From an uncultured Alphaproteobacteria bacterium (GTDB taxonomy: Bacteria > Pseudomonadota > Alphaproteobacteria > Rs-D84), in assembly GCA_944392775.1 (NCBI GenBank), contig CALXXV010000003.1, positions 1 to 61,278 of the forward strand: a DNA stretch of 61,278 nt, written 5' to 3'. A model generated the notes under the pieces. That model was given only the letters and a program-made list of their open reading frames with translations. It did not search any database and was not told the origin of the DNA. Both the position numbers and the translations under genes were made by a program. Of this stretch, positions 45,879-54,914 are shown piece by piece. The stretch's first letter is position 1. Each line of letters begins with the position of its first letter.

Positions 45879-45932
45879 TTGACAAAACTACTTGACAAAA
45901 CTACTTGACAAATATTATTTTTAGATCATAAT
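45879..45932 (+). promoter_or_regulatory. Promoter with three tandem -35 boxes
   Basis: TTGACA occurs at 45879-45884, 45892-45897 and 45905-45910, each unit 13 bp (TTGACAAAACTAC). The third is 16 nt upstream of CATAAT (45927-45932). It drives the bactofilin-like gene, which has AAAGG before its ATG. Confidence 0.65.
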
Positions 45933-45958
45933 TGATATGATAAATAAAAGGTGAATAA

Positions 45959-46735
45959 ATGTTCAAAAAATTAAAAATGCGCTTAGCAGCACGTAAAATG
46001 GAAAACAAAAAACACCGTACAGATAAGGACAAAAAAACACGTGCCACCAAAAATAAAAATGCCAAAACAAATGTTATATTATCGAAATATTTATATACCC
46101 CTTTTCGTAATATAGGTAATTGGTTTAAAAAAATTTGGTTATGGATTCGTAGTCTTGATTTAATCGGTCTGATAAACCTTACTTTATTATCAGCTATAAT
46201 AGTATTATTTTCTATGCTGATCATAGATATAACTAGACAGAACGAAAAACCAATAGTTATAATCGCACGAAATGATATAACCAATATAACAACAGAACAT
46301 TCGCAAACAATAAATTCACCAAAACCAGTCCAAAAACAAGCCAAACCGGTTTTACCATTAAAAAGAGATATTGAAACGCGTAAATTTATCGACACCCCAA
46401 TAAACGTTGTCCAAACAGAAAAATGCACAGTTACAGAACATCAAACAGCTAAAATAAATAAGACTATATATGGAGATGTAATTATTGACAGTCGCGGTGC
46501 AGCTACGATATTAAAGGCAGGCGATACAATAAAAGGCAATCTATACCTACAAAACATGCAAAAATACACATTACCGTGTAACATCAACATTGAAGGTAAT
46601 TTGTTCTTACGTGATATGGGTATGTTACAATTTTGCGGTGACTTTACCGTAAAAGGTAACATTTACGTAAGCCCACGCTCTTCTTTTGGTCCGCTACCCA
46701 AAACAGCGCGTTTAGGGGGACAAGTTATATTATAA
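45959..46735 (+). CDS. Membrane-anchored bactofilin-like protein
   Basis: 258 residues. A very basic N-terminal 60 residues (many K, R), a membrane helix at about 68-92, a linker, and a C-terminal repeat region (about 155-245) built of short beta-helix rungs: INKTIYGDVIIDSRGAATIL, DTIKGNLYLQNM, NINIEGNLFLRDMG, FTVKGNIYVSPRSSFG. The G-D/N-x-h-h-x rung pattern resembles bactofilins, which polymerise in the cytoplasm. Here topology would put it in the periplasm, which is unusual. Could also be a small beta-helix adhesin. Confidence 0.55.
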   Translation: MFKKLKMRLAARKMENKKHRTDKDKKTRATKNKNAKTNVILSKYLYTPFRNIGNWFKKIWLWIRSLDLIGLINLTLLSAIIVLFSMLIIDITRQNEKPIVIIARNDITNITTEHSQTINSPKPVQKQAKPVLPLKRDIETRKFIDTPINVVQTEKCTVTEHQTAKINKTIYGDVIIDSRGAATILKAGDTIKGNLYLQNMQKYTLPCNINIEGNLFLRDMGMLQFCGDFTVKGNIYVSPRSSFGPLPKTARLGGQVIL

Positions 46736-46740
46736 TACAT

Positions 46741-46768
46741 AAAAGACCGCAACAGCGGTCTTTTTTTA
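46741..46768 (+). terminator. Terminator of the bactofilin-like gene
   Basis: GACCGC, loop AACA, GCGGTC, seven T. Confidence 0.88.
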
Positions 46769-46826
46769 TGGATTTTTTCCCTTAAATATGATATAATAAC
46801 ATACATCCAAACGAAGGAAGGAAAAA

Positions 46827-47096
46827 ATGAATTCTTTTGAAAAAACATTAAACATACTCGGTAAAAACTTAGGATATACAATAGTTTTAATTGCTGCGAT
46901 TATATTTTTCGCATATTTTTCTGACGGTTTAATTCCGGGAATAATGACGGCACTTAGCGCAATGGTTGGGTATACCTGTGCTACAATGCTTTACAAAGAA
47001 TTTAAAAGTGAGTTTTCAAAGAAAAAAAATGTTGTAAAGGATGCAACAAAACCATCTTTAAAAAAGAAACCGTCTACTAAAAAAAATTCTAAATAA
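46827..47096 (+). CDS. Small membrane protein with basic tail
   Basis: 89 residues: two hydrophobic helices (about 15-32 and 36-54) and a Lys-rich tail (SKKKNVVKDATKPSLKKK). Extended -10 TATGATATAAT upstream and AAGGAAGGA before the ATG support expression. I recognise no family. Confidence 0.6.
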   Translation: MNSFEKTLNILGKNLGYTIVLIAAIIFFAYFSDGLIPGIMTALSAMVGYTCATMLYKEFKSEFSKKKNVVKDATKPSLKKKPSTKKNSK

Positions 47097-47121
47097 AAAA
47101 CCGCCAAAATGGCGGTTTTTT
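47095..47121. terminator. Bidirectional terminator before secG
   Basis: A-run, CCGCC, loop AAAAT, GGCGG, T-run, between convergent genes. Confidence 0.88.
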
Positions 47122-47122
47122 A

Positions 47123-47467
47123 TTATTTGGTTTCTGTACTTTCATTTTGAACCGGTATTTCAGATACAACATTTGCATCAGCCCGTTCTTGTTGTATCAA
47201 CTCTTGACGCAAATCACTTTGATGATTTGATATATCTGACTTAGATACAACCAAAGCTAATGCAGCACATAACAAAAAGAATATGGTTGCAAGCCATGCA
47301 GTTGCACGCGTTAAAAAATTCCCCGCAGCAGCCCCTGTTAATGCACCACCGAACATAGAAGCGGCAGAAGAACCAGACATCCCACTACCCTCTGATTTTT
47401 GTAACAAAATTAATCCGATCATAAATACAGCGACTATTATCAATAATGTCAATAAAATAGAAAACAT
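47123..47467 (-). CDS. secG: Preprotein translocase subunit SecG
   Basis: 114 residues. Two membrane helices with the SecG signature LILLQKSEGSGMSGSSAASMFGGA and NFLTRATAWLATIFF. A hydrophilic C-terminal tail is typical. SecG assists SecYE protein export. Encoded 42 nt after rnc in the same direction. Confidence 0.95.
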   Translation of the reverse strand: MFSILLTLLIIVAVFMIGLILLQKSEGSGMSGSSAASMFGGALTGAAAGNFLTRATAWLATIFFLLCAALALVVSKSDISNHQSDLRQELIQQERADANVVSEIPVQNESTETK

Positions 47468-47509
47468 CTTTTATCCTTTGATTATATGCGGATTTTATCC
47501 GCGAATAGT

Positions 47510-48151
47510 TTAAATTGCAAGAATTTTCAATAACTCTTCTGCTGCTGCAAGACTGGCCATTTTTTTGGACGTCCCTTGTCCTATAGCATGACGCCCCATA
47601 GCATTAACACGAACTTTAAATATAGGATTATGGGCAGCCCCCTTTTCTTCTATAATTTCGTATACAGGTAATTCACCTTTTGTATTTTTTTGCACAAATT
47701 CTTGTAATGCTGTTTTAGAATCTTTTGGTGCAACAACCTCTGCTTTTGCCAAATCAGTCCAGATATCAACAATTACTTTACGCGCAGATTCAAACCCACC
47801 ATCTAAAAATATAGCGCCTAAAATTGCCTCCATTGCATCAGCTAAAACATGCTTTATTCTGCCTGCTGTCATATGACCATGTCGAACCTTACCGGCTAAA
47901 TCTAATCTATTAGCAACCTCCGCCAATGTCTCTGTAGATACCAAAGTCGCATGCCTACGCGCTAATTCCCCCTCTGGCTCAGACGGGAACATCTCATACA
48001 ACAAAGCAGCAACGCTAAGCCCCAACACCCTGTCCCCAATAAATTCTAGGCGCTCATTATTATGTTCTGAATCAACCCCGCTTTGTGTTAAAGCTAACTC
48101 AAGCAATTGTTGATCTTTAAATTCGTAATTCAATTTCGTCAATTTATTCAA
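47510..48151 (-). CDS. rnc: Ribonuclease III
   Basis: 213 residues from the TTG at 48151. The catalytic signature NERLEFIGDRVLGL near residue 35 and the second acidic site HVLADAMEAILGAIF are present, followed by a dsRNA-binding domain (ALQEFVQKNTKG to KKMASLAAAEELLK). It processes rRNA and structured mRNAs. No ATG or GTG lies at a sensible place. TTG codons at 48151 and 48142 are the candidates near GGAATGGGGA, and the start overlaps the lepB stop. Confidence 0.93.
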   Translation of the reverse strand: MNKLTKLNYEFKDQQLLELALTQSGVDSEHNNERLEFIGDRVLGLSVAALLYEMFPSEPEGELARRHATLVSTETLAEVANRLDLAGKVRHGHMTAGRIKHVLADAMEAILGAIFLDGGFESARKVIVDIWTDLAKAEVVAPKDSKTALQEFVQKNTKGELPVYEIIEEKGAAHNPIFKVRVNAMGRHAIGQGTSKKMASLAAAEELLKILAI

Positions 48152-49022
48152 TCCCCATTCCGAATCTGCCCCAGCGCATTTTATTACCCCAATTCCAAAC
48201 AGCCAACATTGGCGCATAATAATTATGAGAATACCATATAAACCATACTTTACCTAATACATTATCTCTTGGGACAAAACCTATATCAGCACGACTATCG
48301 CCACTATTGTCTCGGTTATCTCCCATGAAAAAATAATGTTTTTCTGGCACGGTAAAAGCGGGCGTATTATCAAATCTTGCATTATCCGACATCTCTATTA
48401 TGCTATGTTTCACACCATTAGGTAAGGTTTCAGTATATTCCGTCGCTTTAAATACACCACAAGCCCAATCATATGTTTTACAAAACTTATCATCTTTATA
48501 TTCTATTGTGTACCCAAATGTGGCCGGTTCATTATTTATAAAAACTTTATTTCCTTTTATCGCCATATTCTCAAAAAAATATCCGATACTACGCTGAGAC
48601 TTAGGTAAAGTAGCAACGATATACGGTCGCGGATTTTCGCGTGGAACTTGCACACCATTTATATGCAAACGTCCGTTTATCATCTGTATTGTATCACCTG
48701 GTTTACCAATTAAACGTTTTACATAATCCTGTGACTCATTTATAGGATTTCTAAACACAATGACATCACCAACCTCAGGCTCTGTTGCCCAAAAACGACC
48801 ATTCCACAGTTTCCAAGACCCAAAAGGGAAAGAGTATCTCGAATAGCCATAAGACCACTTTTCTACGAAAATATGATCTCCAACCTCTAGCGTTGGTATC
48901 ATAGACCCAGAAGGAATATTAAAAGGCTCTAGCAAAAAACTTCTAAACGCTATTGCTATTAACGCCCCATAAAATATTGTATTAAACCAATCTTTTGCAA
49001 CGTTTCTTTTCTTTACGGGCAT
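48144..49022 (-). CDS. lepB: Signal peptidase I
   Basis: 292 residues. One N-terminal membrane anchor, catalytic Ser in PSGSMIPTLEVGD, catalytic Lys in DYVKRLIGKPGD, and MGDNRDNSGDSRADIGFVP. It removes signal peptides of exported proteins. AAAGGA upstream. Overlaps rnc, as commonly seen in proteobacterial lepB-rnc pairs. Confidence 0.96.
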   Translation of the reverse strand: MPVKKRNVAKDWFNTIFYGALIAIAFRSFLLEPFNIPSGSMIPTLEVGDHIFVEKWSYGYSRYSFPFGSWKLWNGRFWATEPEVGDVIVFRNPINESQDYVKRLIGKPGDTIQMINGRLHINGVQVPRENPRPYIVATLPKSQRSIGYFFENMAIKGNKVFINNEPATFGYTIEYKDDKFCKTYDWACGVFKATEYTETLPNGVKHSIIEMSDNARFDNTPAFTVPEKHYFFMGDNRDNSGDSRADIGFVPRDNVLGKVWFIWYSHNYYAPMLAVWNWGNKMRWGRFGMGIE

Positions 49023-49057
49023 ATTTTATATCCTTTTTACCTGCGTTATTTTATAAC

Positions 49058-49086
49058 TTGAATTGATGCAGCGCAAGTTTTAATAT
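49058..49086 (+). promoter_or_regulatory. Leaderless promoter of the ComM-like gene
   Basis: TTGAAT (49058-49063), 17-nt spacer, TAATAT (49081-49086), 6 nt to the ATG at 49093. Confidence 0.75.
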
Positions 49087-49092
49087 GCAATT

Positions 49093-50616
49093 ATGATTTC
49101 TTTGAATTCTATAATGTTTAATGGAATGGATGCTACACAGATAGATGTGCAGGTTCAATTATCCGCAGGTCTTGCGAAGCCAGAATTTAATATAATTGGC
49201 TTAGCAGATAGGGCTGTTAAAGAATCTGCCGAAAGAATTCGAAATGTTCTTTCTGCGTTAAATCTTTCTTTGCCGCCAAAACGTTTAACTGTAAATCTTT
49301 CACCTGCCGACGTTGAAAAAAGTGGTTCACATTTTGATCTGCCTATATTATGCGGAATTCTTTGTGCAATTGGGATATTACCAGAGGAACAACTATCAAG
49401 ATACATAATTATAGGCGAAGTCGGTTTAAACGGGGCAATATTAAAAACAGACAGCGTTTTACCAACAAGCGTTTGGGCAAATAATAATAATCTAGGTATA
49501 ATCTGTCCGGGTGAACAAGGGGGCGAAGCGCGTTGGGCGGGACACACAAATATTCTTGCACCTTTTCATGTATTAGAACTTATAAATCATTTTAAAGGAA
49601 CACAAATATTACCAACCCCCTGCGAGGTTTCTGCCAATAATCAAATAAACTCTAAAATAGATATGGCAGATGTACACGGTCAAAAATCTGCAAAAAGAGC
49701 TCTAGAAATCGCTGCTGCAGGTGGGCACGCAATGTTGATGATAGGTCCCCCGGGATCTGGGAAAACGATGTTAGCATCTCGCTTAGCAACTATTCTTCCT
49801 GAAATGACACCCGAAGAAATATTAGAAACGTCAATAATCTACTCTATTTCTGGTCAATTAGATGGGAAAAACTTAATAACTACTAGACCATTTCGTAGTG
49901 TACACCATACGTCAAGTGCAGTTTCTTTGGCTGGTGGTGGAACAGAAGCCAAACCAGGTGAAATATCTTTAGCACACAATGGTGTTTTGTTTCTGGACGA
50001 ATTACCCGAATTCAACCGCACAACATTAGAAATCTTACGACAACCGATGGAATCTGGTAAAATCATGATTTCTAGGGCAAAAAGAACCGCAACATATCCT
50101 GCAAGATTTCAATTAATCGCCGCAATGAACCCCTGTCCATGTGGTCATCTTGGCAATGCGGCGCTTTCTTGTTCCAAGGCACCGAGGTGCGCAGAAGCAT
50201 ATCAAAATAAAATATCCGGACCATTACTTGATAGAATTGATCTACACGTTGACGTAGACCCAGTAAATCCATGGGATATGAAGAATAATATAAATGACAT
50301 ACCGGAAACCAGCCAACAAATCCGCAACAGAGTTGTCGCAGCACATGAAAGGCAGATAACAAGACAAGGGAAACCAAATTCACAATTAGATGGACCAGAA
50401 TTAGAAAACTTCGCAAGCCTATCAGATGAACTTACAGATTTTTTAAACACCGCAGCACAAAAAATGGGTATGTCTGCACGTGGTTATAACAGAATAAAGA
50501 GAATTGCTAGAACAATCGCTGATCTACGAGGTGCTGAAAATATAGAACTATCTGATTTAACAGAAGCACTTTCTTATAGACCTATCAACAGGGGAAAATA
50601 CGGGGTAAAAATTTAA
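49093..50616 (+). CDS. comM: ComM/YifB-family AAA+ ATPase
   Basis: 507 residues. N-terminal Lon-protease-like ChlI domain (VQLSAGLAKPEFNIIGLAD), Mg-chelatase AAA core with Walker A GPPGSGKTMLA (about 218), Walker B LFLDELPEF, and a zinc segment CPCG..C..C. ComM helicases promote branch migration during recombination of incoming DNA in transformation. No other competence genes are in the window. Confidence 0.93.
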   Translation: MISLNSIMFNGMDATQIDVQVQLSAGLAKPEFNIIGLADRAVKESAERIRNVLSALNLSLPPKRLTVNLSPADVEKSGSHFDLPILCGILCAIGILPEEQLSRYIIIGEVGLNGAILKTDSVLPTSVWANNNNLGIICPGEQGGEARWAGHTNILAPFHVLELINHFKGTQILPTPCEVSANNQINSKIDMADVHGQKSAKRALEIAAAGGHAMLMIGPPGSGKTMLASRLATILPEMTPEEILETSIIYSISGQLDGKNLITTRPFRSVHHTSSAVSLAGGGTEAKPGEISLAHNGVLFLDELPEFNRTTLEILRQPMESGKIMISRAKRTATYPARFQLIAAMNPCPCGHLGNAALSCSKAPRCAEAYQNKISGPLLDRIDLHVDVDPVNPWDMKNNINDIPETSQQIRNRVVAAHERQITRQGKPNSQLDGPELENFASLSDELTDFLNTAAQKMGMSARGYNRIKRIARTIADLRGAENIELSDLTEALSYRPINRGKYGVKI

Positions 50617-50643
50617 AAAGCGATCTTTTACGATTACTTTTTA
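50616..50643. terminator. Imperfect terminator hairpin
   Basis: AAAAAGCGATC, loop TTTTAC, GATTACTTTTT with mismatches, between convergent genes. Confidence 0.5.
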
Positions 50644-51618
50644 AAATTCAAACCTTAACCCAAGCATAAAATTAGCATATATAACATTATTTGCACTAAA
50701 CCAATCACGCTGTCTGGTATTATCCTTGTTTGTAAGCGCCCACTTTATTTTAGATATATAGGCCAATCTTGCCCCCAAATCTAAAAATACACCTTCAGAC
50801 AAGCCATAAGAGAATCCTGCAGATACTAAGGCAGCAATATTCGAAGAACTTGTCTCGGACCTATAAAACTGTAAAATACCGTATTCATCTAACTCGCCAA
50901 AATTTTGCAAATCTACGGAAGAAGATAAATCTCCATACAAATCAGATAAATTAAAAATCGTTTTTGAATCTGCATACCCAAGTCCAAACCCGACATATGG
51001 TATTATTTCACGCAAAGGTTTATATAAACCGTCAAAAAAATCATAAAAGAACATTGCACTTATGATATCTGTAGAAACAGTCGATTGCACACTGCCACTT
51101 TGTACATAAATAGCAACGTCAGAAACATCACCACCAACTAAATTCATTTCACCCTCATATAAAGGGGAAGAATTATATTCATTTTCCGTTATATGATCCC
51201 AACCCAACTCCATACGCCACTGTGGTGCGTTCGGTATTGTTAAACCGATACTGGCCCCCGCTGCAAATGAAAAAGAAGAGAAATCTTTGCTAGCAGGTAA
51301 TTCAGCCAATTCCCCAACGCCTGCATAAACATAATTTTCACAACCACCACCGTCTGTACATGCGGCCCAGTATTCTGCTGACACAACAACACCCGTAGTT
51401 GGATCTATGTAATACTCACTGGTAAGGGAACCCATATTATTTTTTATAGTTGCATTAGCTACTGATGCGCCACCACGAAAAGACAAAACAAATCTGGCAC
51501 CGTCATCCTGCCACCATCCGTCACCGACATAAGTGCCCGGATACTGCCAATTAGCCATTGCGCCGTTAAAAAATATGCACGCTAATAAAGGTATAAATAT
51601 AAAATTTTTATATTTCAT
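50641..51618 (-). CDS. Outer-membrane beta-barrel, surface-antigen-like
   Basis: 325 residues from the ATG at 51618 (MKYKNFIFIPLLACIFF signal peptide, cleavage near AMA). Amphipathic strands throughout, an inserted loop with CTDGGGC, and a C-terminal FMLGLRFEF with final Phe typical of BAM substrates. It looks like an Omp/Msp2-type porin or adhesin. Function unknown. Confidence 0.75.
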   Translation of the reverse strand: MKYKNFIFIPLLACIFFNGAMANWQYPGTYVGDGWWQDDGARFVLSFRGGASVANATIKNNMGSLTSEYYIDPTTGVVVSAEYWAACTDGGGCENYVYAGVGELAELPASKDFSSFSFAAGASIGLTIPNAPQWRMELGWDHITENEYNSSPLYEGEMNLVGGDVSDVAIYVQSGSVQSTVSTDIISAMFFYDFFDGLYKPLREIIPYVGFGLGYADSKTIFNLSDLYGDLSSSVDLQNFGELDEYGILQFYRSETSSSNIAALVSAGFSYGLSEGVFLDLGARLAYISKIKWALTNKDNTRQRDWFSANNVIYANFMLGLRFEF

Positions 51619-51625
51619 GTCTTTT

Positions 51626-51634
51626 ATTATATCA
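51626..51634 (-). promoter_or_regulatory. Leaderless extended -10 promoter of the barrel gene
   Basis: Minus strand: TGA then TATAAT (51631-51626), 7 nt to the ATG at 51618. The -35 is poor, as expected for an extended -10. Confidence 0.6.
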
Positions 51635-51683
51635 TAAAAAAACAAACTATAAAAACAGATTTTATTAGATTTTTTTCAAAATC

Positions 51684-53456
51684 TCATCTCATAACATCGT
51701 GAAAAATTTCAGCAGGTATCGTTCCCCCGGTAATTTTTGATGACATTGGCGCAAAGTCATCATTTCCCATCCAAACGCCTACTATCATGTCCTTTACGGC
51801 TCCGACGAACCAAGCATCTCTATTATCATTACTAGTTCCTGTTTTTCCCCCAAGAATACCCGTTACTGAAGCTCTATGTCCGGTTCCCCCCAACATTACA
51901 ACATCTTTTAGTAATTGCGTCATGTATTCAACCGTTTGCGGCAATAAAATTTGTATAGGATCCGAAGGATTCCTTTCATACAAAACATTTCCATAAGGAT
52001 CTGTTATTTTTGTAATGGAATACGGACGAACAGACATACCATCATTCCATATAACCGCATAAATAGTAGTCAAGTCCAACAAAGACATTTCAGACGCCCC
52101 TAAAACAGTAGAATATTCACGTCTAAGTTTATTCCCAACCCCTAACCTACCAGCCATATTCAAAACAGAATCTATACCATAAGTTTCTGTTAACTTTAAC
52201 GGAACCGAATTTACACTTTTTGCGAAAGCAGTTGCTAATGTAATATCTCCATAATAACGACTATTATAATTTTTTGGATTGTAATCGCCTATTGCAAAGG
52301 GAGAATCATTTACATAAGAGTCTGGCGTCATACCATTTTCTAATGCGACCAGATAAACCACAGGTTTAAAAGAACTTCCGGGTTGACGCATTGCCAATAC
52401 CCTATTAAATTGACTCTCTTGATAATTCGTTCCACCTACCATTGCCCTGACAGCACCATCATTGTTCATCGCAACAACCGCACCTTGATAAGGACTTACT
52501 TTTTGAGGCAAAATATCGGCAATACGTTCTTGTAATCCCATATCTAACGTAGTATAAACGTACATATCTGAATCAAAAGCCCCTATCCTAGACCTGACTT
52601 CGTCCAATACAAAATCTGTCCAATAACGATAAATATTTGTATTTTGCATTGGCTTTGCAGGTCCAAGCTGTTTGGCAGCTATACGCGCCTGATTTAAAGA
52701 TATATATCCCTGTCTAACCATTTCCTGTAATACCACCCGTGCCCTAGACACATTTTTTTCTGGATTTTTTAAAGGGCTATACGTAGTAGGAGCTTTTAAC
52801 ATAGCCGCAATTTGTGCAGCTTGTGCAATAGTCATATTATTAGCGGAAGTTTGAAACATCATACGTGCTGCCGCATCTATCCCACGCATTCCCCCGACAA
52901 GAGACACCCTATTCATATACAAATCCAAAATTTGATTTTTATTAAATCTATTCTCTAACCAATAGGACAATATTAGCTCTTGTACTTTACGAGAAATCTT
53001 TTTTTCTCGTGATAAAAAAATATTCTTTGCCGTTTGTTGTGTAATAGAAGATCCACCAGCAGCAAAACGCCCATGAATTAAATTAGAAAACATTGCACGC
53101 ATTATCCCACGAACATCTATTGGACCATGTTCAAAAAATCTTTTATCTTCTATTGCAACGATCGCCTGCCAAACATACGGCGGTAAAGTTTCAACAGAAA
53201 CAGGCGTCCCCATAATACGATTAGAAGCCCGCAATTCATTTCCATTCTTATCTAAAAAAACAATCGTCGCTGGACGCGTTTCGTGTAATATTGCATCCAA
53301 TGACGGCATCTGTAAAAAAATTACGACAATGTATACAGAAATTCCGACTAAAATTAACATAAAAATATTTATAAACCATGCAAAGAAACTTAAACGTTTA
53401 GTTTTAACAGTCTTTTTAACTTTAGAAACGGGCTTTAAAGATTCTACACGCCTCAA
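51684..53456 (-). CDS. Bifunctional penicillin-binding protein 1A family
   Basis: 590 residues starting at TTG 53456, backed by AAGGGG seven nt upstream; the next Met lies inside the membrane anchor. Basic cytoplasmic tail, anchor at about 25-48, GT51 glycosyltransferase with EDKRFFEHGPID and GGSSITQQTAKN, then transpeptidase with SSFK (SxxK), SVN and KTGTS. It polymerises and crosslinks peptidoglycan. Shorter than E. coli PBP1A, without the OB insertion. Divergent from a barrel gene. Confidence 0.92.
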   Translation of the reverse strand: MRRVESLKPVSKVKKTVKTKRLSFFAWFINIFMLILVGISVYIVVIFLQMPSLDAILHETRPATIVFLDKNGNELRASNRIMGTPVSVETLPPYVWQAIVAIEDKRFFEHGPIDVRGIMRAMFSNLIHGRFAAGGSSITQQTAKNIFLSREKKISRKVQELILSYWLENRFNKNQILDLYMNRVSLVGGMRGIDAAARMMFQTSANNMTIAQAAQIAAMLKAPTTYSPLKNPEKNVSRARVVLQEMVRQGYISLNQARIAAKQLGPAKPMQNTNIYRYWTDFVLDEVRSRIGAFDSDMYVYTTLDMGLQERIADILPQKVSPYQGAVVAMNNDGAVRAMVGGTNYQESQFNRVLAMRQPGSSFKPVVYLVALENGMTPDSYVNDSPFAIGDYNPKNYNSRYYGDITLATAFAKSVNSVPLKLTETYGIDSVLNMAGRLGVGNKLRREYSTVLGASEMSLLDLTTIYAVIWNDGMSVRPYSITKITDPYGNVLYERNPSDPIQILLPQTVEYMTQLLKDVVMLGGTGHRASVTGILGGKTGTSNDNRDAWFVGAVKDMIVGVWMGNDDFAPMSSKITGGTIPAEIFHDVMR

Positions 53457-53500
53457 TTTTTTCCCCTTAAAATCTTTTATGGAATTATATCATAAACGGC

Positions 53501-53530
53501 TTGCCTTTTTCCATACTTTATCAGTATAAT
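53501..53530 (+). promoter_or_regulatory. Promoter of the small barrel gene
   Basis: TTGCCT (53501-53506), 18-nt spacer, TATAAT (53525-53530). A leader of about 21 nt with AAGGAAGAG follows. Confidence 0.7.
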
Positions 53531-53557
53531 CTTCTTTATGATGAAAAGGAAGAGAAT

Positions 53558-54205
53558 ATGAAAAAACTAACAGCAATACTTTTATGTTTAATTTCAATTC
53601 CTGCGTTTGCTGATGATTGGTATAACGAAGAAAACTATAGTTATAACACAACAAGCATCAAACGCGACACTTACGCAGGGATAAGGCTTCATCTAAACAA
53701 ACACATCGCATTTGGTTATGAAGAATTTGACGGTTGGAACACAACCTTAAAAGATGATGACATCGGCATCGGTATAAATATAGGGAATAGACTTACCAAT
53801 CATGTAAAAATTGAATTTGAAACATCTTATACCGGTGGTAAAGAAAGAAAATACAATACAGATTTTAATTTTAATATATGGTCAAATATGTTGAACATGT
53901 ATTTATATCAACAATTTGACGGTGCAGTTGAACCTTATGTTGGCATAGGACTTGGAATTGCGGGGATATGGGGTGACGTTGAAAAAACATCTTTCTCGTC
54001 TTCTGATTCAACAGCAGATTTATCGTGGGCATTTATGATAGGAATAAACTTTGCTTTAAACGATCGCATAGATTTAAACCTTGGGGCAAAATATCAAAAT
54101 TATGGTGATTTAGAGCATAAAAACAATACTGGGGCTTATGCAACAACCGAAGTTGATGCAACAGAAATTTATATCGGTGCCACATATAAATTCAGTATAA
54201 AATAA
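53558..54205 (+). CDS. Small outer-membrane beta-barrel (OmpA/Opa-like)
   Basis: 215 residues from the ATG at 53558; an upstream TTG lies in the promoter. Signal peptide MKKLTAILLCLISIPAFA, then an eight-strand-like barrel (YAGIRLHL, DDIGIGINIGNRL, VEPYVGIGLGIAG, RIDLNLGAKYQNYG) ending ATEIYIGATYKFSIK. Similar to opacity-type porins. Ligand unknown. Confidence 0.8.
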   Translation: MKKLTAILLCLISIPAFADDWYNEENYSYNTTSIKRDTYAGIRLHLNKHIAFGYEEFDGWNTTLKDDDIGIGINIGNRLTNHVKIEFETSYTGGKERKYNTDFNFNIWSNMLNMYLYQQFDGAVEPYVGIGLGIAGIWGDVEKTSFSSSDSTADLSWAFMIGINFALNDRIDLNLGAKYQNYGDLEHKNNTGAYATTEVDATEIYIGATYKFSIK

Positions 54206-54230
54206 AACCGCCAATATGGCGGTTTTATTT
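54203..54230. terminator. Bidirectional terminator after the small barrel gene
   Basis: ACCGCC, loop AATAT, GGCGGT with A- and T-runs. Confidence 0.85.
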
Positions 54231-54889
54231 TATTCATAATAGCATTTATTAATAGTAGTATATGTACCATAACTATCCGTAACAGATGTCCCTATTGGCA
54301 AATAACATTTTGTCTGCACCTTATTATTTCCAAGATCAGACGTACCATAAATTCCACCAGAAGAAGGACATCTAGAACAACCAGATGTTCCGTTTGAACT
54401 ACTTCCATAATATCCTGTAGCACACCTATATTGCGTTGTTTCTACACATATACCACAAGCGCAGCTTCTTGATATTCTACTTTGATAGCCAGTTCTTAAA
54501 GCAGACCAATTTGTCGAATCACAATCTGTACAAGATCCGCAGGCCGCACCATCTCCAACATTAATGGGAGAGCACCCAATAAGTTGATAACAAATATTTC
54601 CTGCCGCATCAAGATCATCCGGATCAAACACACTTATCATTGTCTCATCGTACGCCTCCATAAAAGCAATATAACTTGATTTTACCGATGTTGGTAAAGC
54701 ACCAGCAATATTATTAAATGCTCGAACAATATCTTCCTCATAACAACTAGCCGCCCCACCATTACAAGCCCCCACCATAACCATAAGCATCATATTACAA
54801 AATTGGCAATTCATCGACTCTGAAGCAAGAGCCTTATTTTCTCCTAGAAATAAAAACGCGGTAAAAACTGTAAGTAAAAATTTTTTCAT
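54230..54889 (-). CDS. Cys-rich secreted protein behind RNA copy B
   Basis: 219 residues. Signal peptide (cleavage near ALAS, about 22), then many Cys in closely spaced pairs (NCQFC, CGSCTDC, SCACGIC, CSRCPSS), with a GCC2-like stretch RCATGYYGSSS. Expected to be an extracytoplasmic disulfide-rich protein; I do not recognise a function. A strong AAGGAGG lies before the ATG. The terminator of structured RNA B ends 25 nt upstream of the ATG, so the gene may be under its control. Confidence 0.6.
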   Translation of the reverse strand: MKKFLLTVFTAFLFLGENKALASESMNCQFCNMMLMVMVGACNGGAASCYEEDIVRAFNNIAGALPTSVKSSYIAFMEAYDETMISVFDPDDLDAAGNICYQLIGCSPINVGDGAACGSCTDCDSTNWSALRTGYQSRISRSCACGICVETTQYRCATGYYGSSSNGTSGCSRCPSSGGIYGTSDLGNNKVQTKCYLPIGTSVTDSYGTYTTINKCYYE

Positions 54890-54914
54890 TCAAACCTCCT
54901 TTTTATTCTGAATG

